Below the pieces are notes generated by a model. The model was not told where the DNA came from. It saw only the letters and a program-made list of their open reading frames with translations, and made no database searches. A stretch of 64,000 nucleotides of DNA from a virus: positions 1 through 64,000 of IMG/VR virus record IMGVR_UViG_3300028802_000001. One strand, written 5' to 3'. The position numbers were made by a program, and so were the translations under genes. Shown here piece after piece: positions 33,400 through 41,025 of this stretch. Each line of letters starts with the position of its first letter. Position 1 is the stretch's first letter.

Positions 33400-34013
33400 C
33401 GGATATTGAGCATCTGTCTGAGCGACTGGCCTTTCCGTTGTTGGAAAGACCGGAGGGCCAACCGCTAATAAAGGCGCGACAACTCGTTGTGGACCTTTGC
33501 AATGTTGATCATGCTAGGTATTTGATCGCCCTGTGGCACAGCCGACTGCCAATTACGCAGGAGGGCCCGTGGCAATACGCATTTTCTGCTAGATTTGATG
33601 CCGTCACATACGGCGTTGCTCTATGGAATAATCCAAGTGCTCGTATGCTCCCAGTTCATTGGTTGGAGCTTCGGCGCATGGCCGTTTCTCCAGACGCTCC
33701 TCACTGCACGGCATCAAGGATGCTGGGTGAGATGGCGCGATGGTTTAAGGCGCAAACCCCTGACAGAGAGCGATTAATCTCCTATCAAGACAAAAGTGTC
33801 CACACAGGCACCATTTATCGTGCCGCTGGTTGGGTTCCAGTCCACACGTCACAGCCTCGTATCCGAGATAGATCAACGCGCAGACCTTCGGGCCGCATGT
33901 ACCGCTGGAATAGTAATGGGATTGAGCCGGACGCGGCGGCCAAGGTACGATGGGAAAAATCACTGGTCATAACAACCCCTAGTGTCCCCGTCTCTGCCGT
34001 GCCCTACCAGTAG
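33396..34013 (+). CDS. GNAT-fold protein, Mom-like (possible DNA modification)
   Basis: 205 residues. The core LELRRMAVSPDAPHCTASRMLGEMARWF ... RLISYQDKSVHTGTIYRAAGW matches the pattern LEL.R......SR......  ..SY.D...H.GTIY.A..W of GNAT-related Mom-type proteins, which in Mu modify adenine. The N-terminal IKARQLVVDL and LIALWHSRLP segments also fit. Other GNAT families remain possible. It lies after the resolvase in the early region. Confidence 0.58.
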   Translation: MTDIEHLSERLAFPLLERPEGQPLIKARQLVVDLCNVDHARYLIALWHSRLPITQEGPWQYAFSARFDAVTYGVALWNNPSARMLPVHWLELRRMAVSPDAPHCTASRMLGEMARWFKAQTPDRERLISYQDKSVHTGTIYRAAGWVPVHTSQPRIRDRSTRRPSGRMYRWNSNGIEPDAAAKVRWEKSLVITTPSVPVSAVPYQ

Positions 34014-34023
34014 ACTATCGCAG

Positions 34024-34098
34024 CAAGTGCCTTGGGCCGTTCCCGCTCGCGGCTGTAGCCCTACCTAGGCACTTCGCAAGCCTTCGGGAAGGGCTGCG
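34024..34098. ncRNA. Structured gap, possible small RNA or leader
   Basis: AAGTGCCT (34025-34032) pairs with AGGCACTT (34067-34074), with GGGC (34034-34037)/GCCC (34058-34061) nested inside, then CCTT-CGGG-AAGG (34081-34092). No ORF fits the 115-bp gap. It could be the folded 5' leader of the zinc-ribbon gene or a separate RNA. Confidence 0.4.
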
Positions 34099-34128
34099 AC
34101 CACCGCAAGATGGAGCCGGAAACACCCC

Positions 34129-34437
34129 ATGGCTAAGAGGAACGAAAATCATAAATGCCCACGATGCGGCTGTTCTGAAATTCGCACTATCGAAAGCCGT
34201 CCAATTGGTACAAGTGCGGAGCCGATTATACGGCGCGGTAAAAAATGCTTGGACTGCCAATACCGATGGTCAACATACGAAATGCGCGCCGAAATTTTTG
34301 ATGCGCTTCGCAGTGCGCTCAAACCCTTCTCTTTCATCCATCCGATGAAAGGTCGCGCTAGGGTCTCTGTCTCTTTGGCGAACCCAAACAACCACGACGG
34401 ATCGCCACTTGCATCAAGAAATAGTGGCCCGATCTAA
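34129..34437 (+). CDS. NrdR-like zinc-ribbon protein lacking the ATP-cone
   Basis: 102 residues. KCPRCGCSEIRTIESRPIG....IIRRGKKCLDCQYRWSTYEMR strongly resembles the zinc ribbon of NrdR (CP.CG....V.DSR....IRRRR.C..C..R.TTYE). The rest is too short for an ATP-cone, so this would be a DNA-binding zinc ribbon only. Confidence 0.68.
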   Translation: MAKRNENHKCPRCGCSEIRTIESRPIGTSAEPIIRRGKKCLDCQYRWSTYEMRAEIFDALRSALKPFSFIHPMKGRARVSVSLANPNNHDGSPLASRNSGPI

Positions 34438-34494
34438 GCCCAACACAAAATCTAGGGACTTGCACTTCTGCGTGTGAAGGCGCATAAACGAGGA

Positions 34495-34549
34495 AGCCCC
34501 GCCATGGTGGCGAGGCTCCCGTAGTCATGAGATCGATGTCAACGATCTC
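34495..34549. ncRNA. Two tandem stem-loops upstream of the ProQ gene
   Basis: First: AGCCCCGCCA / TGGCGAGGCT with loop TGG and one mismatch (34495-34517). Second: GAGATCG / CGATCTC, perfect 7 bp (34529-34549). They fill the 144-bp gap before the ProQ-like gene, where no protein is encoded. They could be a leader that ProQ itself binds, or a small RNA. Confidence 0.5.
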
Positions 34550-34581
34550 GGGGCGTGCGGGCCAAGGTGTAACAGGCACCA

Positions 34582-35043
34582 ATGGCTGAAACTCACATAG
34601 TCAAAAGCAAGCGAGCGCGCAATAGGTGCTCCCGGCACCGAAAGCTGCGTGCTATTTTTGCGCACCTGTTTCCCAAGGCATTTGTTCCAGAACATGCTAC
34701 GAAAAAGCCTCTAAAAATAGGCATCCATCTCGATATTAAACAGCGCCTACCGGAGATCAGGGACGATGGATTGGATGAGTTTTTGCGTGCCTATATTCGA
34801 AGCATTGGCTATCAGTCACAGCTAGTTGCTGGACGGGATCGCTATGACTTGGACGGGGAAAAATGCGGTGTTGTGGAAGAGGGCCATGAGCTTGGAGCTA
34901 GAAATCTACTTAGAATTTGGGAATCTCAAAAACAACAAAGGCTTGAGCGCGCGTTGGCAGCACGAAACGACGTGCTTCAAACTGTCGGGGCGACTGTAAG
35001 CGTCCGCCAACGTGCTGAAGGTTCGTGCGTCTGTAGCGTCTGA
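34582..35043 (+). CDS. ProQ/FinO-family RNA chaperone
   Basis: 153 residues. LRAIFAHLFPKAFVPEHATKKPLKIGIHLDIKQRLPEI...LDEFLRAYIRSIGYQSQLVAGRDRYDLDGEKCGVVEEGH has the ProQ/FinO order: L...FP..F......PLKIGI..D........ L...L..Y.....Y.......R.DL.G. Basic N-terminus, helical C-terminus. The family binds structured RNA ends and hairpins. It is followed by a strong terminator and then, after one small gene, by a large structured non-coding zone. Confidence 0.82.
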   Translation: MAETHIVKSKRARNRCSRHRKLRAIFAHLFPKAFVPEHATKKPLKIGIHLDIKQRLPEIRDDGLDEFLRAYIRSIGYQSQLVAGRDRYDLDGEKCGVVEEGHELGARNLLRIWESQKQQRLERALAARNDVLQTVGATVSVRQRAEGSCVCSV

Positions 35044-35045
35044 GT

Positions 35046-35084
35046 AAACGGGCTGCCAGCAACCGCTGGTGGCCCGTTTTGTTT
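35046..35084 (+). terminator. Strong rho-independent terminator after the ProQ gene
   Basis: AACGGGC-TG-CCAGC pairs with GCTGG-TG-GCCCGTT around AACC, followed by TTGTTT. The 12 pairs with a small internal loop make it one of the clearest terminators in the window. Confidence 0.82.
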
Positions 35085-35100
35085 GATCGAGGATAGGGCT

Positions 35101-35316
35101 ATGCAAAAAATACACATCACAGAGGCCCGTAGGATCGCTGAGCGGATCGGCGCGGATCAAGTGATTATAATCGCCTTCAGCGCGGAACGCTTTGCGGTCA
35201 CGAGCTACGGCACAACCAAGGAACTGTGTGCTGACGCTGGACGATGGGTAGACCAAATCTGCGCTAATCTGGAAGGCGGCACGATGAAACCGCCAACTGT
35301 TTGGCCTAATATGTGA
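35101..35316 (+). CDS. Small unknown protein
   Basis: 71 residues from ATG 35101 (GAGGAT upstream). KIHITEARRIAERIGADQVIIIAFSAERFAVTSYG then ELCADAGRWVDQICANLEGG; the strand-helix pattern recalls small phage proteins of unknown role. It separates the terminator from the structured RNA-like zone. Confidence 0.5.
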   Translation: MQKIHITEARRIAERIGADQVIIIAFSAERFAVTSYGTTKELCADAGRWVDQICANLEGGTMKPPTVWPNM

Positions 35317-35330
35317 ATTTTGCGTTTGTG

Positions 35331-35856
35331 CGGGAGGTCTGGTCGCCCCGGTACTCCCGAAGTTGGCCGCCACTGACGGGGACAATCCTTGCGGTGGCGG
35401 CCAGCGCCCTACCCGCGGTAGATGCCCGGCCCATGGCCGATTGAGTGTCTAGCGGCTCTTTCTGAGGGTTGGTTGCCCCTAGGCGCAGCCGACGGCTCCC
35501 GCCGGTCTTACCCGACGGCCCCGAGGTCTGCTCGACCAAAAGGGACAAACGGCTTCCAGCGCCAATGCTGGTAGCACCCACGGCGTACTTCGTGGGTCCC
35601 CTGCGGGTTTCGGCCCGCGCCTTTCCCGGCCGGTTACCGTCACACCAGACGGTAGCCGGTCTAACGCCCGATAGTTTTGGGCAGGGTAGCGGCTTGGCCC
35701 CACGATACGGGGCGGGGCGATTAAAACGGGAGCGGAAGCAGAGTTTCCTACGGGGATACACAACCCAGTGTATCCGTACCTACCGTTATTCCACCGCTGG
35801 TTCCTCGACAAGGGAGCAAGCAAGAGGAAGCAGCGGGTAGGGTAGGAATAACGGGT
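35331..35856 (+). ncRNA. Candidate large ornate non-coding RNA
   Basis: No credible gene in 35317-35885, but stems follow one another: CGGGAG 35331/CTCCCG 35354; TGGCCGCCAC 35364/GTGGCGGCCA 35394 (10 bp); CGGCC 35427/GGCCG 35435; CCAGC 35556/GCTGG 35667-type pair at 35567; ACCCACG 35576/CGTGGGT 35591; GCGGG 35603/CCCGC 35614; 12 bp 35630-35641/35648-35659 with one G-T; GCCC 35666/GGGC 35679; GCCCC 35697/GGGGC 35709; GGATACAC 35754/GTGTATCC 35768; and a 10 + 12 bp interrupted helix 35783-35854. Loop AACCCA (35762) could pair with TGGGTT (35857) as a pseudoknot. Strand is assumed from neighbours. An origin or packaging site is an alternative. Confidence 0.55.
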
Positions 35857-35885
35857 TGGGTTGGACCTATGGGAGAATGTGAATC

Positions 35886-36200
35886 ATGAGCCGCATGAAT
35901 TATTCCAGACCATTTTTCCGGGTTCAGGGGCGGGAGACGGTGGATATTCACGAGGAGAGAAAGTTAGAGCGATTAGCGGATGAGTATTTGCGTGAGCATG
36001 AGCCTCGTTATTGGCCCAAGCCAAAAAAACCAAAACCCAAAAAACATAATCGCCACCATCGTCATCCGTTCGATCTTGTGACAGCGGTGGAGGACGACGT
36101 TCGCGACATAGCTACGGACAAATTTTTCAACACGCCGGAAACCGTGCAGGCCGAGGTTGATCGTCGGTTGGCGTGGCATCGTGAAACTGGGAGATTGTAG
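35886..36200 (+). CDS. Small basic unknown protein
   Basis: 104 residues. Charged helix (DIHEERKLERLADEYLREHEP), then a Lys/Pro/His-rich stretch (PKPKKPKPKKHNRHHRH) and an acidic helical end. The basic segment could contact nucleic acid. It starts 30 bp after the structured zone and is directly followed by the helicase. Confidence 0.5.
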   Translation: MSRMNYSRPFFRVQGRETVDIHEERKLERLADEYLREHEPRYWPKPKKPKPKKHNRHHRHPFDLVTAVEDDVRDIATDKFFNTPETVQAEVDRRLAWHRETGRL

Positions 36201-37682
36201 GTGAGGGAATTAAGGGACTACCAACAAGACGGTGTCGGATCGCTCAAGCAGACGCTTCGGCAGGGTGTGAAGCGGGTGATGTGCCAACTCCCGACTGGCG
36301 CTGGCAAGACGCTGATCAGTGCCACGATAGCGGCTGGTGCTCTGGCCAAGGGCAACAAGTTAGCCTTCGTTTGCCCACGCATCTCACTAATCGACCAGAC
36401 CGTGGAAGAATTTGCCAAGGAAGATATCCGCGAGGTTGGGGTGATCCAAGGCAGCCACCCGCTGGAAGATTGGTCAAAGCCGATTCAAGTGTGCAGCATC
36501 GACACGATTCGCAGCCGCAAGGCGTTTCCCGAAGCATCGGTCGTCATCTTTGATGAGGCGCATCTGTTGTACGAAGCGCACAAGGCGTGGATGGCTGACA
36601 GGCCAGGGACGATTTTCATCGGGCTATCGGCTACGCCTTGGGCGAAGGGATTGGGAAATTATTTCGACACGCTTTTGGTGATGGCGACGACCAAGGAGTT
36701 GATCGAGAAAAAATATCTGTGCCCGTTCCGGGTCTTTGCGACCGGGCATCCAGATTTGCGGGACGTGAAGATCACCGCGGGGGACTACAACGAGGGACAA
36801 CTTTCGGATGCGATGCAGCAGGGCACGCTCATTGCCGACATCGTGGAGACTTGGAAGAAAAAGTGGGGGAAAGGGAACACGTTCGTCTTCTGCGTAGACT
36901 GTGCTCATGCGCAGGCGGTGCAAGAGCGGTTCGCCGCGGCTGGCATCTTCTGCGCTTACCAGGATGCTAGGACGCCTCCGTTAGAGCGCGCCGAGATCAA
37001 GCGCAAATTTCATACCGGCGAATATCAGGTCGTCGTAAGTGTTGGGACATTGACGCTCGGCGTCGATTGGGACGTGCGCTGCATTTCGTTTTGCCGACCA
37101 ACACGCAGCGAGATGCTATTTGTCCAGGCAATCGGCAGAGGGCTGCGGATGGCACCCGGAAAATCTGAGTGCCTGATTCTGGATCATAGCGACACCACGT
37201 CCCGGCTCGGCTTCGTGACGGACATCCACCACGATCACTTGAGCGACGGCAAGGAGCAAGTGAAGTCAGAGCGCAAGGAGCCGTTGCCAAAGGAGTGCAA
37301 GAAGTGCGGTGTGTTGAAGCCGCCGAGGACGGCAGTCTGCCCCAACTGTGGGTTCAAGGCCGAGCGCGTGAACGGGATCATGGAGCATGACGGCGAGTTA
37401 CAGGAGGTAACTGGACTTGTCCCGAAGTATCGTAAAAAGAGCAAAGAGTGGACGATGCAAGAAAAGTCCGTATTCCTTGCAGAGTTGAAGGCATACGGTA
37501 TTTCGAAGCAATACAAGCCCGGATGGGCGGCGCGGAAGTATCTGGAAAAGTTTGGGGTGTGGCCGGATTGGTCCATCAAAGACGTGCGGCCGGCTTCCTA
37601 CCCGTCGTCGGCCACGATGATGTTCATCAAGTCGCGGCAGATAGCGTGGGCCAAATCCAAACGGAACGAAGCTCATGCGTGA
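36201..37682 (+). CDS. SF2 DNA/RNA helicase (DEAH type) with C-terminal zinc ribbon
   Basis: 493 residues, GTG start. RDYQQDGV Q-like motif, Walker A LPTGAGKT (~30-37), FDEAH (~117-121), SATPW motif III (~145), C-terminal RecA core with VVSVGTLTLGVDWD and motif VI QAIGRGLRM (~312). A Cys4 ribbon (CKKCGVLKPPRTAVCPNCGF) lies at ~370-390. This matches phage replicative or repair helicases of the YejH/RadD-like kind. It is the only helicase in the window. Confidence 0.88.
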   Translation: MRELRDYQQDGVGSLKQTLRQGVKRVMCQLPTGAGKTLISATIAAGALAKGNKLAFVCPRISLIDQTVEEFAKEDIREVGVIQGSHPLEDWSKPIQVCSIDTIRSRKAFPEASVVIFDEAHLLYEAHKAWMADRPGTIFIGLSATPWAKGLGNYFDTLLVMATTKELIEKKYLCPFRVFATGHPDLRDVKITAGDYNEGQLSDAMQQGTLIADIVETWKKKWGKGNTFVFCVDCAHAQAVQERFAAAGIFCAYQDARTPPLERAEIKRKFHTGEYQVVVSVGTLTLGVDWDVRCISFCRPTRSEMLFVQAIGRGLRMAPGKSECLILDHSDTTSRLGFVTDIHHDHLSDGKEQVKSERKEPLPKECKKCGVLKPPRTAVCPNCGFKAERVNGIMEHDGELQEVTGLVPKYRKKSKEWTMQEKSVFLAELKAYGISKQYKPGWAARKYLEKFGVWPDWSIKDVRPASYPSSATMMFIKSRQIAWAKSKRNEAHA

Positions 37683-37863
37683 GACGCTGGCAGTGATTGA
37701 TGCCCCTCACTTCTACGCAGGCATTGTCCTGCAAGATAACCGCGTGAGTGAAGCGGCCCCCATCGTGAAATACATGAGGAAATGGTCGCGCGACAAGGTG
37801 CGAGACTACTGCAAGGGCAAGGGCTGGAAGATATCGGTGGTTTGGGAGATGGAACGTGCGTGA
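37675..37863 (+). CDS. Small unknown protein
   Basis: 62 residues overlapping the helicase end. ETLAVIDAPHFYAGIVLQDNRVSEAAPIVKYMRKWSRDKVRDYCKGKGWKI, a pattern familiar from small phage proteins beside helicases. Unknown function. Confidence 0.58.
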   Translation: MRETLAVIDAPHFYAGIVLQDNRVSEAAPIVKYMRKWSRDKVRDYCKGKGWKISVVWEMERA

Positions 37864-38176
37864 GCAAGACTTCGAACTTGCAAGGGCCCTGCGCGCCCGC
37901 ATCCAGGAACTGGAGAAGGTTCTGTTTACGATATTGGTCCACGGCCCATCGGCAGCTTTCGATCACCTCCTATACATCAGAAAGTGCTACAAGAGCGACA
38001 CGGATGCCTTTCTCGAAATCAAGCAGACGTTGATCGAGGCCGGCATGGACCACAGTGCCGTCATGGAAATGGTTCTCGGCCGTCACCCGCTCGGCTGCGC
38101 CTGTTGGCGGTGTGTTCTGATGCTGCACACACAGGCGCTACGGCACCACGTAAGGCTCAATCAGGGAGAGGGTTGA
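37856..38176 (+). CDS. Small helical protein with UVR-like motif
   Basis: 106 residues, GTG start inside the previous gene. REQDFELARALRARIQELEKVL resembles a UVR motif (FE.A..LR..I..LE), a helical hairpin for protein contact. The C-terminal half has HPLGCACWRC. Ends in TGATG coupling. Confidence 0.5.
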   Translation: MREQDFELARALRARIQELEKVLFTILVHGPSAAFDHLLYIRKCYKSDTDAFLEIKQTLIEAGMDHSAVMEMVLGRHPLGCACWRCVLMLHTQALRHHVRLNQGEG

Positions 38177-38385
38177 TGGACGAAATCCTGCAAGCCAAAT
38201 CGATATCATGCGAACTGTGCGAACACAGTTCAGGGGTGGATGTCTGCCTGCACGATGTGGACGGGGAGATTTTCGCTATGGCGCATGTCCCGGCGTCGAG
38301 CGGCAAGGAATTCCTCGCGCAGTTCCGAGCTTGCCTGAAAGCGACAGGGACGGTGGCGACTGCGCCCTCGCCGTGGGTGCAGTGA
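38176..38385 (+). CDS. Small unknown protein
   Basis: 69 residues from ATG 38176. SISCELCEHSSGVDVCLHDVDGEIFAMAHV with three Cys, possibly metal-binding. Coupled on both sides by TGATG. Confidence 0.5.
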   Translation: MDEILQAKSISCELCEHSSGVDVCLHDVDGEIFAMAHVPASSGKEFLAQFRACLKATGTVATAPSPWVQ

Positions 38386-39170
38386 TGCTCACAGTCATTT
38401 CCTTGGGCGCGGGCGTCCAGAGCACCACCATGGCGCTGATGGCCGCGCACGGCGAGATCACGCCAATGCCGGACTGCGCGATCTTCGCCGATACGCAGGA
38501 CGAGCCTTCAGAGGTTTACGACCATTTGGCGTGGTTGACTTCAGGTAACGTCCTCCCGTTCCCCGTACACGTCGCAACGCATGGGCGCCTGAGCCTCGCG
38601 CTGATGGCCGGCGACAATGAGGCTCGCATTCCCGCCTTCATTGGTGGGGGAGGACTGAAACAGCGCCAATGCACCCGGAATTTCAAAATCAGGGTCATCA
38701 AGCGCCGGACACGTGAATTACTGGGAATAGGGCCGCGATCATACATTGCGCCGGCGACGGTCGAGGCATGGATCGGCATTTCGACCGACGAGGCGATCCG
38801 CAAGAAGCCAAGCAATGTAGCTTACATCCGCAATCGTCACCCACTGATCGAGAAGTTTATGAGCCGCAACGATTGCAAGGCGTGGCTCAAGGCGAACGAT
38901 TACCCGGTGCCGCCGAAATCTGCCTGTAAGTATTGTCCATACCAGGGCAATGTTGGTTGGCGGAATCGTGCTGAGAATCCAGCCGATTGGGCAGAGGTGG
39001 TGGCGCTGGACAACTGGCTCCGCCTCCCGCCGCAAGTCATACGCTTCCATGGCGAACTCTATTTGCACCACTCGCGGAAGCCGTTGGAGCAGGCTGACAT
39101 AACTGAGGCTGAACTGCCACTTTTTGGCGGCGACTTCGCCCACGAATGCGAGGGCATGTGCGGTGTCTAA
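38385..39170 (+). CDS. PAPS-reductase / adenine-nucleotide alpha-hydrolase-like protein
   Basis: 261 residues from ATG 38385. SLGAGVQSTTMALMA is the PP-loop-like SGG.DS signature of the alpha-hydrolase superfamily, followed by CAIFADTQDEP. Cys clusters (RQCTRNFKI; ACKYCPYQGNVGW) could hold a metal or Fe-S centre. Such proteins activate a substrate with ATP, for sulfur transfer or base modification; the real substrate here is unknown. The long upstream extension is antisense-like and rejected. Confidence 0.7.
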   Translation: MLTVISLGAGVQSTTMALMAAHGEITPMPDCAIFADTQDEPSEVYDHLAWLTSGNVLPFPVHVATHGRLSLALMAGDNEARIPAFIGGGGLKQRQCTRNFKIRVIKRRTRELLGIGPRSYIAPATVEAWIGISTDEAIRKKPSNVAYIRNRHPLIEKFMSRNDCKAWLKANDYPVPPKSACKYCPYQGNVGWRNRAENPADWAEVVALDNWLRLPPQVIRFHGELYLHHSRKPLEQADITEAELPLFGGDFAHECEGMCGV

Positions 39171-39417
39171 TCTCACCCCTGACCACATCGCCCGCAGCGA
39201 CAACCTGCGCCTAGTATCCGATGACAAGCGAGAGGCGGCGTGGGGTGCGCTGATGTTTGCCGCCCTGATGGATGGAGGACTGCGTAACTTGGCTCCGGAG
39301 TTCCCCACCGTGACAGCGACTTGCAAGCAGTGCGGCACGCCGTTCCTCTATCGCAAGACCTTTGGAAATCCTCGATTGCGCTGCGATGCCTGCGTAAAAC
39401 TTAACAGTGGAGTATAA
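39163..39417 (+). CDS. Small zinc-ribbon protein
   Basis: 84 residues, GTG 39163 with GAGGG upstream, overlapping the previous gene. The C-terminal CKQCGTPFLYRKTFGNPRLRCDAC is a Cys4 zinc ribbon. N-terminal helix (AAWGALMFAALMDGG). Probably nucleic-acid binding. Confidence 0.55.
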   Translation: MSNLTPDHIARSDNLRLVSDDKREAAWGALMFAALMDGGLRNLAPEFPTVTATCKQCGTPFLYRKTFGNPRLRCDACVKLNSGV

Positions 39418-39421
39418 GCCC

Positions 39422-39760
39422 ATGCCCTGCACGAGTTGGTATTCAGACGCCGAATTGGAACTGATTGAGAGTTTGAGTAGCCAGGATGTTGATGTTCAGG
39501 AAATCCGGCGCAGACTGATATTTGCTGGATTTGCGGCCCGCAGTGTTGACGGGTTGGCGCGGAGGTTGCGGCGTTCCAAGGGTGGGCGGCCTGTGCGAAC
39601 GGGGCGCTATGATCCGAAGGATGGGAATCCCGTCGCATCGGACGACAGGGAAGAGTTGAAGCGGCTCAAACAGTCGGATGAAAAATTCTGCGAGGCGCTT
39701 CGGCGTGAGCATCCGCTTTGCTATAGGGACGCACAACAGACAACGGAGCACAGCAAATGA
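39422..39760 (+). CDS. HTH/Myb-like DNA-binding protein
   Basis: 112 residues from ATG 39422 (GTG 39407 is an alternative). SWYSDAELELIESLSSQDVDVQEIRRRLIFAGFAARSVDGLARRL reads like a SANT/Myb-type helix-turn-helix that scans whether to enter DNA. The rest is basic and charged. Function inferred from fold pattern. Confidence 0.5.
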   Translation: MPCTSWYSDAELELIESLSSQDVDVQEIRRRLIFAGFAARSVDGLARRLRRSKGGRPVRTGRYDPKDGNPVASDDREELKRLKQSDEKFCEALRREHPLCYRDAQQTTEHSK

Positions 39761-40221
39761 CCAAGGCTTTGACTTCCACCAACGGCAAGGCTGACCCTGT
39801 TTTCCCCGCGCGCAATCTTCCTCCCGCCCCGCCGCTGGAATTACACCCGAAGGCGCAACAAGCCGCAGCGGCGTGGAGCGATATGTGCGGTGCTATCGAG
39901 CGGCAGGAAGCGGAGATTGGCCAACTGCGGGCCGACCTCGCCGTCGAGCGCCGGCACGTTGCTGACTTGCAACGGATGCTTGACGCAAAGATTGCCGACT
40001 GCGGTCGTTATCAGCGTTATGCCATCGAGATTCGCACGGACCTCAAGCACATCGTCCAGATGGCCGAGGCCCTCAAGGCGGCTACGCTCCAGACGGATTC
40101 GAGCGCCTTGGAATTTTCACTGGAAGAGCGACCGACCGAGGGTCGCCTCGACGCGGTTGCCGCGGTCGAGAAGGCAATTGCAGGCGTGGCGGAAGACCGT
40201 ACTACGAACGGGGAGGGATAA
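39757..40221 (+). CDS. Coiled-coil protein of unknown function
   Basis: 154 residues. Pro-rich N-terminus then a long coiled coil (MCGAIERQEAEIGQLRADLAVERRHVADLQRMLDAKI; YAIEIRTDLKHIVQMAEALKAA). Overlaps the previous gene by ATGA and the next by TAATG. Confidence 0.5.
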   Translation: MTKALTSTNGKADPVFPARNLPPAPPLELHPKAQQAAAAWSDMCGAIERQEAEIGQLRADLAVERRHVADLQRMLDAKIADCGRYQRYAIEIRTDLKHIVQMAEALKAATLQTDSSALEFSLEERPTEGRLDAVAAVEKAIAGVAEDRTTNGEG

Positions 40222-40367
40222 TGCGGCGATACTTTTACGGCTGGCGCTGTTGGCTCCGCGGCTACCATGTCCATGGGGGCATGGCCAAGTTTCGGTGGGA
40301 CTGTTCCGGTACCTGCGACGATTGCGGTATTGTCGGCACGGGAATTTTTGACGCAGACGGCGAATAG
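40221..40367 (+). CDS. 48-residue Cys-rich protein
   Basis: ATG 40221 with GGGGAGGG upstream. RRYFYGWRCWLRGYHVHGG then WDCSGTCDDCGIVGTG: closely spaced Cys suggest a zinc knuckle. Confidence 0.5.
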   Translation: MRRYFYGWRCWLRGYHVHGGMAKFRWDCSGTCDDCGIVGTGIFDADGE

Positions 40368-40382
40368 GCGGGAGTGACGAGG

Positions 40383-40628
40383 ATGGAAATCTGTGCCGAC
40401 TGCGGCAAAAAAATCGGGATGCTTGAGCCGTCCTATTATCGCAAGGGTGATGACGATATTGGGAGAGCCTATCACGCAGCATGTGGAGATCCATACGGAC
40501 TCAAAGCAAAAGATGCCGAGATCGAACTGCTCCGCGCCGAGATCGAACAACTCAAGCGCCGCCCCTCCGCCAGCGACATAGACCCGACCGCTGGTGCCGA
40601 TCCTCATTGGAATTGGGGCCGTCAGTGA
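40383..40628 (+). CDS. Zinc-finger / coiled-coil small protein
   Basis: 81 residues from ATG 40383 (GGGAG upstream; GTG 40374 possible). ICADCGKKI....YYRKGDD....YHAACGDP forms a C2HC-like site, then a coiled coil DAEIELLRAEIEQLKRR. Unknown role. Confidence 0.5.
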   Translation: MEICADCGKKIGMLEPSYYRKGDDDIGRAYHAACGDPYGLKAKDAEIELLRAEIEQLKRRPSASDIDPTAGADPHWNWGRQ

Positions 40629-40641
40629 AAGGCAACGATAA

Positions 40642-41007
40642 ATGAGCCTGCAATCGGACCCATCCTTCCCCCCTCGCCGCCGTCATATGGCCAATCGGCG
40701 GCCAGCAGTTACGTTTCAGGTGGAGCATCGAACCCATAGTGGATCGGAATTTCCGTACCACGTTACAGTCGGTCTTTACCGCGATCAATCCATTGATATT
40801 GGTGAGATTTTCATTAATACTGCGGGAAAGGCCGGGAGCGACATCGACACGATGGTTAGTGATGCCGCAGTTGCCGTATCCCTTGCATTACAGTACGGTT
40901 GTCCCATCGAGGTTTTGAGGTCGGCCATGAAACGCAACCCAGACGGAAGTCCCGCTGGCCTCATGAGCCACGCCCTGGACGAGGCAGCAAAGGTAGTAGG
41001 ACGATGA
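40642..41007 (+). CDS. Orphan TSCPD-domain protein
   Basis: 121 residues. GEIFINTAGKAGSDIDTMVSDAAVAVSLALQYGCPIEVLRSAMKR....PAGLMSHALDEA closely follows the TSCPD domain that ends B12-dependent (class II) ribonucleotide reductases. No reductase catalytic gene is present in the window, so this may modulate the host enzyme. Confidence 0.72.
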   Translation: MSLQSDPSFPPRRRHMANRRPAVTFQVEHRTHSGSEFPYHVTVGLYRDQSIDIGEIFINTAGKAGSDIDTMVSDAAVAVSLALQYGCPIEVLRSAMKRNPDGSPAGLMSHALDEAAKVVGR

Positions 41008-41025
41008 CCCAACAATCGGCCACAA

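Noticed and set aside
32397-33461. 354-codon minus-strand ORF
   Set aside because: It runs antisense across four well-supported + genes including RusA and has Arg/Ser/His-rich composition typical of GC-rich shadows.
35469-35840. 123-codon + strand ORF in the structured zone
   Set aside because: Low-complexity Arg/Pro/Ser translation that crosses many perfect hairpins; no SD or family pattern. Minus-strand ORFs there were rejected for the same reason.
35331-35856. RNase P RNA, tmRNA or group I/II intron
   Set aside because: I looked for the conserved GAGGAAAGTCC and ACAGAAA segments, a tmRNA TTCGA arm and intron core elements and did not find them.
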